A stretch of 64,000 nucleotides of DNA. Origin: Vicia villosa (taxonomy: Eukaryota; Streptophyta; Magnoliopsida; Fabales; Fabaceae). The notes beneath the pieces were generated by a model. The model worked only from the letters and a program-made list of their open reading frames with translations, was not told the origin of the DNA and searched no databases. The translations under genes and the position numbers were made by a program. Shown in pieces: positions 11,301 through 21,890 of the stretch. The DNA is taken from the NCBI RefSeq assembly GCF_029867415.1, contig NC_081185.1, positions 117,965,987-118,029,986 of the forward strand. Direction: 5' to 3'. Position 1 is the first letter of the stretch. Each line of letters opens with the position of its first letter.

Positions 11301-12865
11301 CACATTAAATGTCCGTATATTATTCGTCTTATAATACTAGCACAACTTAAACGTTCACATTTCCTCAATTGTGTCATCACGCAACTTCATATTTGAGACC
11401 TTTTTTTAACAAAAATGAGATGTTTATCTAATAAAGTGATTTATTGTATAAAAGGTCCGTCAGAATTCTAATCTCTGATCGTCGAAAATGTCACCATCCA
11501 AATGTAGTTTCAGCTAGTATCTTAACCATCTTCTCTAGTTTAATATAGGTCCGGGGTCCGTTTATTTCAGCTTTTTTTATAAAAAAAAAACTATTTCTAG
11601 TGTTTCAGATTTTTGTTTTAAATAAGTTTAAAAAAAAAACTTAAAATGAAAAATTAGTTAATAAGTTTTTTATAAACTATTAGATTGGTAGAATGTGAAG
11701 ACCGTTTCAGTATTTATCCATCTCAAAATTTGATCAAACCAAGAAAAATGATAAACCTAATCACACTAACTCACTACACCACTCTTGTCATACTTTCTGA
11801 TTTAGGAGCTAGTGTACAATCTTTACCTCCCACTTCAAAACGAATTCAATGATTCATGCAGTTACAAACAGAAAAAGATGGTACCCAAAAATTTTCTTTA
11901 ATAAAAATAATAATAATAAACTGTACGAGGACTTCTAAATTCAATGTTTAAACTAGAAGCAAGGTTCCTCAAATTACCATCATACAAATTGTGAAAAGAG
12001 TGTGATCTAATTGATACAAACAGCACAGGCATTCCCAAGGCAGAAGCGAATCCCATCAGTAATGGCATGCCAATTGTTTTCCCTATTGAATGTGTCCTTG
12101 AATAAAAGTAATATTATCAAAAATTGGTGAGTCCAAACTCTTCCCATCCATAGACTTAGCTAATCTGCATTGTCAATTAGCCATTAATCAGATTATAGCA
12201 ATTAACCATACTCCCAAAAGAACAAATGAAGTTAAACAAATATAGATGCTGAAAAACTAATTCAACTAGAAGTACAAAATAATTTCATTTAGATATGTTA
12301 GGGGTGAACATGGGTTCTGGTTGACCAGCATACTCCCAATAAAGCCAAAAAACCCAGGCAAGGTTGCAGAATTGCAGTGTTTGGCAACTGTTAGCTGGAT
12401 ACATTAGGAGACTAGGAAGAGAATGCACACAACTTTAACCATCTCTTTACGGCTGAATTTGTTACGAGAACATCCATTTTCTTGCTTCTGTTTGACGTTC
12501 TTCAAAGAGAGCCTATGTATCAGACATGCAGAGATAGAGCAACCTTAATCATTCTTCAGTTTTTTCGTGTCACTTGAATTAACCATTTTCTGTATACACA
12601 AGGAATTCATTCTTCTCTATTTGAAATATTTCTTCCAGCAGAGGAAGTGAGAATCTTATAGTGAGTGCAAGGTGTCTGAGAGTAAAATGCACTGCAATCA
12701 AGTTACACACTGTTTCTTTCTTCACATGTTGACCTTGTTAAATTTATAATATACACTTTAACAGTAGTTTTACTATAAATAAATTAATGCAGAAACAAAG
12801 TCATCAAACAACACATTGCCATCAAATTTTAAGACAGAAAGTTAACCTGTGAATATAAGCTGCAT
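11301..12865. other. Intergenic DNA, no gene seen
   Basis: AT-rich sequence between the MULE relic and the 3' end of the RPA43 gene. It should include the RPA43 3' UTR at its right end. An A/T-rich stretch near 11,550-11,690 has a GGTCCGTTTATTTCAG start like some MITE ends, but I found no matching partner. Confidence 0.5.
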
Positions 12866-15077
12866 TTAAGATTCTTCTTTGACTTTCTGCTTCTTCGACT
12901 TCTTTAGTTTTTGAGCAGGGTAAACAGTTAATGGTTCCACATCTAAAGCATCTTTATCTGACATTAATGGCTGTCCCTCATTATCTCTCTTTTTTATGCT
13001 CCTGTATAGTTTTCGAAGAAAGATAAAGATATGTACTTTTAAGAATATTCTTAAGACGGGACAAATATTTGGAAGAAAAAAACCTGTCAGAGTGGGAAAC
13101 AACTTCCGAGTTCTTATCCAACCAATGTATGCTTCCTGTATTATCTGGAACTAGAGATCCATAAACATGTAGCATTTCCTCATCAAAGCTGCAGCGATTA
13201 ATCACCAAAATTATCATTTGATATAATGTTCAACTCATAACCCATATTTAAATTTTACCCAGGATCATTTTGAAACTTTTTGAAGTTATACAATCATTGA
13301 AAGAAAGTGGCAACTGTGTCAAACCACCATAACCACCAAAGTTCTCTAACATGTAGTAAAGGCTAACAACAGCCAACAGAAAAACGAATAAAACTCTTCA
13401 TATTAAATCCTATACGGATAAACAAATATTACTATTAATTAAGAGATATAAGATGTGAGAGTATGATGGCCAATGACAGAGTGTAGGTGCATTTAAAGTT
13501 TTGGAATGAGTAAGGATACCAAAATTCAGTGAGTGTGTTACAACTTTTGTACATTTGGTGCATTTGGGGTTTGGTTATAGCAGAATGTATGTGTTTGCAC
13601 CTTTAAGGGTGCTTCTAGACTAGATGAGACCCAAAATAGACCAATGATTTATACAAAGAACGGGCAAACCTTCATAGTAGATACTAGATATTCATCTAAA
13701 GACACGGAAAGGGATCTATATATTACTCCCTCCGTCCCAAATTATAAGACGCTTTGGAGAAAAAATTTATCCCAAATTATAAGTCACTTTCGATTTCTAA
13801 TGCAATATTAATACAATTTTTCAAATATACCCTCTATCATTTATTACTCTGCCTCCATGTATACATCATTTCACTTTTCCATAAAATAATAATTATATTT
13901 CTTAATTCGTGTGAAATGCCCAAAACGTCTTATAATTTGGGATGGAGGTAGTATATGTTAGTAGAAGAAGTCCAACTCCTGTCACTCCCTAGAGGTTGTG
14001 ATAAGGTAGCCAATTCTTTTAGAATAAATTCATGTACAACCAATGATACAGTGGTACAGAGTCATATTATTTGCTACTACTCATACAAATGTACATATAC
14101 TGATATACAAAGTACTTCATCGTATCGAAAATCAATTAGGATGCTCAATGCAGCCCATCAAGAGGGATGTTTACTATATCCTTGAGGATGACTGAACTAA
14201 CTCAGATATTTAAAATCCAACAAACAATCGATTCCATTAGTTTGAGTCTAGAGAATGAAGATCGGGAAAAAAGAAACGAAACTAGAGACCTACCTATCAT
14301 GATATCAAAACAGATTTTCACGCAATCATAAGGCATAAAGATGCATTGAATTGAACAAATCTAATCTTATTCAAATCAAAGCAATTTAAAAGTATGTCAC
14401 CTCTTAACCAAAAACCGTATCGTGGTTCCAACCTTTATCACATGTCGCTTGTGAGAGTTGCTCGCATACACTTCTTGCCCGTGTTTCTACAAAAATAAAA
14501 ACCACACATAAATAACTATACAAAATATATCTAAAATGCAGACACAAGGCAACAGCAACTATCAAAACATTCCTGGGAGACGCTCACCGTTTTGTACACA
14601 AACTCTGCCCTGATATCTTTCTCAGTTATAATCGCCGAAGCAAATCCAAGCACAACAACATGAATAGACTCATGTGTAACTTTCACTACCTTTCCTTCTG
14701 AAAAAAAAAACAACACAACACAAACCCTATTAATCAATCAACTAACCTAAGAAAACTGAACTAACACAATTTTGAAAACAATAAAGCGAAACAAAACTCG
14801 CAGCATTAACAATACCTAAAAGCATATCTGGCTTGGGAGAAAAAAGCAACAGATTAACCTTCAAATTAACACCGAAATAAGGAAAAATTCCAGGAAGAAT
14901 CTTGGCGCAATTGTCGAAGGAGTTAACATCGTAAGCCAAAACGACGCCGTCGAAGATCTCGTCGAACGTGAAAAGCATAGTGCTGAGTTCACGAAGAACT
15001 GCTTTTGAAACTTGATTGCTTTTAGAAGGATGAATGTGAACTATTAAGCTAGCTTCTGAAACCTTTAGCCCTTCCAT
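12866..15077 (-). CDS. RPA43: DNA-directed RNA polymerase I subunit RPA43-like, five exons
   Basis: Exons on the minus strand: 15,077-14,816; 14,697-14,588; 14,486-14,401; 13,188-13,084; 13,001-12,866. All junctions are GT-AG and phases join, giving 232 aa. The ATG begins MEGLKVSEASLIVHIHPSKS. The N-terminal part (about 1-90) is the RPB7-like fold region with LRELSTMLFTFDEIFDGVVL; exon 2 gives EGKVVKVTHESIHVVVLGF and the third and fourth exons HKRHVIKVGT and SLVPDNTGSIHWL, in the order known from plant RPA43 homologues. The tail is lysine-rich (KKSKKQKVKEES). The product is expected in the nucleolus, in the stalk of RNA polymerase I that contacts the initiation factor and helps start rRNA transcription (family knowledge). 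Intron 3 (about 1.2 kb) contains a MITE. Exon boundaries are my own reading, unconfirmed by transcripts. Confidence 0.88.
13724..13953. mobile_element. Stowaway-like MITE in RPA43 intron 3
   Basis: Terminal inverted repeats of about 28 bp: the left end reads TACTCCCTCCGTCCCAAATT and the reverse complement of the right end TACTACCTCCATCCCAAATT. TA dinucleotides flank it, as for Tc1/mariner-type insertions. At 230 bp it has no coding capacity. It lies between exons 3 and 4 on either strand reading. Confidence 0.85.
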
Positions 15078-15299
15078 TGGAGAAGGTGTTGATGTTTGGT
15101 TTTGGAGTTGAGACTAACTCTGTGTTAACTCGGTTTGAGTTTAAGATGACGGTGACTCGGCGGAGCAACGGTTGTCTGCTGCTTTTAGTCGCCGGGAGCG
15201 GAGGAAGAAAGAGAGAAAAGATGAATGAAAGCGGGTAATAGTGATACAAATGGACCGTATTAATTTAGGGTTAGCCTTTTATTAGAATTCATCTTTCGT

Positions 15300-15620
15300 T
15301 GGGAAATCTACCTGACACCCTCCTTTTATTCATGGCACCCCACAAATTTCAACCTATCAAAGAGAATTTTTTTTAAATAAGCAGGTTTTAAAAAAAATTA
15401 CGTAAATAATCACGTTTCGAAAAAAATTACGCAAATAATCATATTTCATAAATGGATAACTCCAAGGCGTCATCTGAAATGGCTTTCTCTGCTTTATTTT
15501 GTCTTAGACGCCATCTGACATGGCTCCTGTCGTACAACTAAGCCATGTGGGATGGTGCCTCCACTATCATTTTAATTTTTAGGAGGATGAGTCATCTCAT
15601 ATGGCTCCTCCTTGCATATG
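15300..15620. repeat. Repeat-like segment with four imperfect palindromes
   Basis: Variants of the motif GCCATCTGACATGGC (inverted repeat GCCAT/ATGGC) occur near 15,466, 15,510, 15,542 and 15,591, each followed by CTCC or similar. The surrounding sequence also has a near-duplicated AAAAAAATTACG(T/C)AAATAATCA stretch at about 15,388-15,450. It looks like part of a plant repeat, but I cannot name the family. Confidence 0.35.
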
Positions 15621-18618
15621 TGTTTTTTATAAATATTATCCTCTTTCTCTACCATTCTTCACATTTTCTCACTGCACCTAGACATTTCCTCCCAAATTTT
15701 GTCATAATGGGCTATGAGATTTTCATAAGAGATGGTTATGTACATTTCTCGCCCCTGAAATCGACGATAAAAATGAAATTTTGACACATCCATTACAATA
15801 AGGAATAATTGATTATGCTTAAGGGCTAGTCGATTATCCAATGTAATTTTCTCCCATAAACAACTTTTTGAGATTTTAGCAAATTAGATAGGGGCAAAAA
15901 CATTTTTTTGGTGAATTTCATAAAAAGATAGAGGTTTTTCAAAGGGTTGAAAGTGCGTGTGTGATTTTCCTTAGTAAAATCGAGATTTAGTCTTATACCT
16001 TTACAAATATTGATCACTCGACATAGACTAAACAAGATTTCACACTCTCTTTTTCACAAATCTGAAACTTGTGGTTCCTTGCTACATGATCTTTGACTTT
16101 AACACTTCACTAGAACCTTGAATCTTCTTCTAATGAACCTTGAGATAGCTCTTCAAGATAAACACCATCACCAAACACTCTGCTTGATCAAAGATCTTCG
16201 CTGAACTTCGATTGACATAAGGTGTTTCCTCCAAGGATAGGCATAAATAACTTGATCTTCAAGCAATACAAAGTTGATCACCACAAATACGAGTTTGATA
16301 TCTTTATCTCTTGATCTTTAGGAACAACAACTTGATTGCTGCATAAGATGATCTTCAAGCACATCAACTAAAACTGCTTAACACAACTTGATCATCTTTC
16401 TATTCAAGCTTCATAACTTCATCATCACACCTTGATCTACACTTTTGATGAAAAATTCACTATAGAGTGTTGTCAACATCAAAATCAAATAATAGTCTAC
16501 TACAGACTTCATACCTACAAGCACGTAGATCTAAATTCTCTCCCTTTTTGATGATGACATATCTCTCAAGGAAATATACAAACAAATAAGTAAAGGTGAT
16601 ATATTGGGGTGGTTAAAACGCCCTGATAAATCTATAGAGTATACCTTATTCCCTATGAGAGTATACTTCTCACTCTTTGGCAATACCAGAAAGGATGGAA
16701 AAATAAATAGATAGGTAATTATGGCAGGTATCAAGCACATAGATCACCAAAGCATGCCCAATAATTTAAAGGAAAGCATATTTCATTAATTAAATAACTG
16801 CATTCAAGTACAAAATTGAAAACAACTAGCAATAAATCACTCTAAAAAGCAAGAAACACAAAAGTGAGACATCTACTCGTTGTCATTAATATCATCATCT
16901 CTCACTATGAATATTCTTGATGTATTCCTGTTGATGATAGTACATCCTTCACCATTGAATAACCAACATGTTATACTAAGTTATTGCCATAAGGTTGTTT
17001 ATTGCTTCATCATTTTTTGTAGTTGGTTGGACTAAATCTTCAACTTCATCCATGGATTCGTTCCTCAGTTCTCCTAGAAAAAATCAAACCCTCATACTGC
17101 ATAGAGGAGTAATTGATTTTAGAGTGGATTGAATTTGCTTATTCCCCCATAGTGTTGACTCTGGCTATAGCTAAAATCTTGGTGATCAATGCTCCATATG
17201 ATAACCCTGCTGATCGAGTCTTCTTGCAAAAGAGCATGTGGAGAAACATCTCGTCGACCCAATTTATCTGAAATTGTTGTGTTAGCAACCTCAAAGTAAC
17301 CTTATCTTCTCTTGTGATGGCTTCTAGATTATCTTGTCTAGGGAGGAGTATATGATTAAGAATATGGTGTATTACTCAAATCTTGGCCTTTAAAAAACTT
17401 GTTCTAAAAGGGATATTTTTTTCTCCCATATGATTCATGACGAAGGATAAGATGTTGGTTGAGAGTTTGAAATCCATGAACTTCAAAGGTTCATAATAGG
17501 TGTAAGATACTTCATAGAATGGTAGCTCAAACATTCTACCAAATTGATATTTGTGAATAGTAATGTGTGTTACTTTTACTGAAGTTTTCAGGGACAAATA
17601 TTATATATTGAGATTTGAGTATAATTCTTTGACAAGATCTAGTAACACTTGATTTGTTATCTTGGTAAAAAATTCTCTTAGTATACCTCAACAGACATTC
17701 TCGCAGGGTTTGTATTCTTTAAGAAAAGTTCCTTCCATGATAATGACATGCAAAACCTTATGGCTGGATATTTATTTTCATTCTTGACTTTTTGAATATG
17801 ATTCTTCCAAGAATAAATTTCTTGAAAAAGAAATGTCAGTGGCGAGACTTCTTGTTGGAGCCATAGATGATGATAATAATGGCGCAGAATAGAAACTCTC
17901 ACAAAAACACAAAGAAGGAAGAAATAGATGGATGAAAAGAATGAATGAGAGTATACATTTACAAAGTGTTGCTTATTAGCTTATTTTCATGACAAAATCC
18001 ATGAAATTAATGGAGATTTGCTCCAAAAAATAAAAGATTGAGAAATCTTTCCAAAACAAGCTCTCTAATCGATTATAGCTAAGGCTTAATTGATTAGATC
18101 TTCAAAATATTGAGATTTGGCGCAACCTTCAATAATGAGTTGATTTAATTTAATTATGGAAGATATTATATATGATCTCACTTGAACACTTGAGGAGAAA
18201 GTAGGTTGTAATTGATTATCCCTTTGGACTAATCAATTATCAAGTTATTTTCAGCTTTCTTTGCTCCTCTCGAACCTTGTCGTGAGTTAGAGCTTTAGAT
18301 ATTGCTTTTGGCACCCTCAAAACATCACAAATGTATCTCTGTAGCCTAGATCATTCATTATGCTCTGTATACTGGCTTAATGGCTCAAATAATTCAAAGA
18401 AAAAATGTTAGCAATAAAATAAAATCACTGAGCATAAAAAGACTAGTTGTCATATAATTTTCTAGGAGTTTTCCAATTTCATTATCAATCAAGTGTTTTA
18501 CTTTAAAATCTCAAGAACTCTTAAGAAAACTCCCTCTCAAGAGGGAACGACGAAAGATCGTCAAAAGTCCTTCTACACGGATCGCTTAATACAGGAATTG
18601 ACTAAACACCATCTAGAG

Positions 18619-19231
18619 TAGAGGTGTTCGCGTTTCAGTTTGGATCGGTTTTGAGCTAAAAATTCATCTGATCCATAGATAAACTTATTCGCAGTTCAGT
18701 TAGATTTTGAATGATTAATTAAAAAATTCTAATCCGATCCGATCCAATTTCATGCGGTTTATTTTGGATCAGTTTTTGGATATCCAAATTACAATTTTAC
18801 TATTGATTAAGATTATAAAAATGCTAATAAATAATAGATTTGACATAATATATAACATATAGTATATTGAAAATTAATATTACAAAATGAGAATGATCTA
18901 TTATGGTTGAAACAAATGAAATAATAAAAATAAATAGATTTAACTAAACTAAGAAATACTATTAAGAAAATAAGTATCATCGACTAATAAATTAACCCAA
19001 CATATCATGTTAATAAATGAATAAATAATAAATAAGTATAAAATATATACTTGCAGTTTTGTTTGGTTTGAACCAGTTTTGAAAAATCAATCCGAAATCC
19101 GATTTGAACCGTGCGTTTTTTACAAAATGACATTCAAACACATCCAATAATATTTGATTTTTTGCGATTTTTCAGTTTTTTGGATCGGTTTGCAGTTTTT
19201 ATTTGGATTAGTTTGGATTTGAACACCCCTA
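18619..19231. mobile_element. hAT-type non-autonomous element with 8-bp target duplication
   Basis: The element starts TAGAGGTGTTC and ends GAACACCCCTA, an inverted repeat with one mismatch in 11. Perfect copies of ATCTAGAG flank it at 18,611-18,618 and 19,232-19,239; an 8-bp duplication is the hAT signature. Subterminal stretches near both ends contain GGATCGG(T)TTT(G) repeats in opposite orientation. Its 613 bp contain no transposase frame. Confidence 0.88.
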
Positions 19232-19559
19232 ATCTAGAGCAATATGACCACCAATGATCTTCTGACTCCAAAAATAATAGGATCACCTTGATTGTTTAGC
19301 ATCACCATCAATGTAATTTAACAACTAGGTTATACATGACTGTTAAACATTGCCATTAATATTAATAGGAACTTTGATCATACACCGTTGAAAGGACTCT
19401 ATCAATGCTACCAAAACTGTGACTCAAAAACACCACCATAAATGCCCATAACACTATAATTAGATATCGTCAGGTACAACAACTCTTGTATTCTGAATGT
19501 ATACACATGTTTTGCATAGCTTTATCCAATTTGCAATAAGCACCTTCAAAGCAGCAAAG

Positions 19560-20061
19560 CAATCAATGTAAAACAAAATTAGGTTTTCACCTTTGGTACC
19601 CAAATCATTATAGATCCTGGTGCGTTAGTTACTTTAAGAGGTATGAAAATATCCCCTTTCGACCCTCTTAATTTAGCAAAATAAAACGACTCAAGATGGC
19701 CAAACTAATTACAAAACTTGAATTTAAAAACAGGGCGATTATATTTCTTCTCGTCATGTGATCTATCAGGTTTATACCTTACTCCATTATAATTAAAAGA
19801 AGCTTTTGCACTGGAAATAATTAAATTGTGCTTATCTTTCCCCTTAATGAATTTATCTAAGGTTTCATGCAAAATAATAGCTTCTTGTGCTAACAATTTT
19901 TTCACTAAGAATTTTATGTTATTCTCTAACTTCTCATTTTCTTTATTGAGCTTAACACTAAGCTTAAACAGTTGGTTATGAGTTAGAAAAGTTACCTTGG
20001 TGTTGTATTCCTTTAAAGTTTTGAGGCACACATGATCTTCTTTACCAAGATTTAAGACCAT
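19560..20061 (-). pseudogene. Ty1-copia (SIRE-like) gag fragment with broken zinc knuckle
   Basis: The frame at 20,061-19,705 encodes 118 codons with a coiled-coil-like ENEKLENN stretch and then FIKGKDKHNLIISSAKASF and GVRYKP, the usual order ahead of the zinc knuckle in SIRE-type gag. After a TAG stop the same frame continues FGHLESFYFAKLR and later MIWVPK, matching the C.C....GH....C knuckle with the first and last cysteines lost, and the WVPK motif that follows it in this family. It is a relic. Confidence 0.65.
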
Positions 20062-21076
20062 GAGGACTATCTAAACGACATACCTCATATAGGTTCTGTG
20101 TTTATTATTTGTAATAAGAAATTTTGTGCTTGCATTTTTCTTTTTGGATCAACGAATTTATCTATACGAAAGTAGAGATGTTATTAGATATTAGTCATAT
20201 ACTTAAAAGCGTATGTTGATATCTGAACTTGAAAGGTCAAATGGTTAAATCAATACTACGAAAGTGTTTGTGGTTTAAGCGAGAAAAAATCTTTTTTTTA
20301 AAAATAGTCAATCTTAAACAATCCTAAAGGAATGAATTGCACTATGAAAATAGGTAATTCATTGATTTAGGACAAGATCATATGATGCAAAAAGGAGATA
20401 TGCTCATTTTTATTTATTCACTGCTACAAAGTACAAATTCTCGTAATAGATAGAAAAACGTGAGTCTATGTAAGCGAGTCAAAGACAAGAATCATAGTCT
20501 TACATCTTCCTTTAAAAATATTTTAATCAATCCCAAATCGTTTACCCTAATTAATGACCATATTAAATAATTAACGAGTTTAAGAAATTTGATACTCATA
20601 AAAGGTCCATAGCAGAATGATACTTTTATACTACTATGATAAAATCTCGCACTTGCGGTCTATCAATACCAAGACTTGTCATAATCTACCATGTATATAT
20701 CTTTGTTGTTCATCCATCATTTTTACTATAGTGACACAAGACATGAGATAACATCAGACACAAGACAATGACTGTGTGATAATCAGGACAACATCATACA
20801 CAATGCCATCAATAATGTGATAATGATAATTAGGACATCATACATAATATCATTGATAATGTGATAATATTAACCTATAAGCCCACAGTTGCGTTATAGC
20901 TTGCCTTCCTACGAATTAACACAATGTATGATATTATGATAAACACATGTAACTAAAGAACAATATTTAGCAAGCGAAATTCAAAATTTTGGTCAAAAAA
21001 AATCAATAGCAAGTGTAAGAATATAGAGAAACTAGTAGAGAGTAAAAACAACATTCAATCATGGTTTAGAGGATAA
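20062..21076. other. Intergenic, AT-rich, weak local repeats
   Basis: No gene seen. Around 20,740-20,880 phrases such as GACATCATACA and ATCAATAATGTGATAAT recur two or three times, giving a degenerate local repeat of roughly 50 bp. Nothing else is recognisable. Confidence 0.4.
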
Positions 21077-21187
21077 TACTACTTTGTTCCTATTTATAAG
21101 AAAAAAAGTTAGAATCAATATATTGTTCTGATTATTCAATGTATCTAAGAAACAATTTTTTTCTTATAAATAAGTCCAGATGGTGTA
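21077..21187. mobile_element. Short Stowaway-like MITE
   Basis: The left half contains TATTTATAAGAAAAAAAGTT and the right half AATTTTTTTCTTATAAATAAG, a near-perfect inverted repeat around a short centre. The outermost bases (TACTACTTTGTTCC and TCCAGATGGTGTA) pair less well but keep TA borders. At 111 bp it sits about 700 bp beyond the 3' end of the rhodanese gene. Confidence 0.6.
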
Positions 21188-21890
21188 TTCGGAAGGTGTT
21201 TCCAAAAGTTATCAACCAAATTCATGCGAACTAGAAACACTAATCCCAAATCTTACAAAATTCAAATCTAACAAACCAACTCTACAAGGAATCTAATGAA
21301 CATAAAATTCATTAAGTCAAAACTAAAAAAGAAGAATATATGTTACTAACCAAATAAGTGCTAGGAAATAAGGAGTGTGCCATCATTTGTTCGTCAAATC
21401 CATCAATAAAATGAGGAGAAGGGTTGTAATTGATTTACAAAATGCAAGATGAGATGGAATAAGTAAAGATTGTAATTGAAACACTTTAGAGCAAGTGGTG
21501 AGTGATTTAGATCTAAAGTGGTGAGTGATTAAGAAAGTGGAAGAAGGTGAGACTTTAGAAGAATGAATTATCTCATTTTTTTAAATTGACAGAATGGTTG
21601 GAGGGAAGTTTAAGTCATGTTATATTAACATACAATCCGCAAGTTAACTTCTGTTGCAATTAATCACTACATTTGCAGGAAATCAAGCCTTTTGATGAGG
21701 TGCGGATACTAAACAAAAACCAGATTAACTTTTTGTAAAGTTTAAGTGGATTACATGCTTTACACTATCTCTAAAACTCAACAACTAGAGAAAGAATGTT
21801 TATATAATTATGAATTGAAACAGTCACCAAATTAAAATGTCGTGGAATAAATAATTATTCCTCAACGATTCCAGTTGAACTAAAACATCA

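Larger units (their letters stand above)
15790..20061 (-). mobile_element. Decayed SIRE/Maximus-like Ty1-copia element
   Basis: Pieces on the minus strand are in retrotransposon order: gag remains at 19,560-20,061; uncertain coding debris at 16.9-17.9 kb; then a stretch reading GTCATCATCAAAAAGGGAGA near 16,540-16,560, which resembles the polypurine tract region of SIRE-type elements; then possible LTR sequence to about 15,790. Several stops and frame changes are present and RT, integrase and RNase H are not recognisable, so most of pol is missing. A hAT-type element inserted later at 18,619. Outer ends were not located. Confidence 0.5.

Noticed and set aside
12003..12105. Possible exon on the minus strand reading FNRENNWHAITDGIRFCLGN with an AG before it
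   Set aside because: About 30 codons only, not part of RPA43, no protein recognised and no partner exon; chance is likely.
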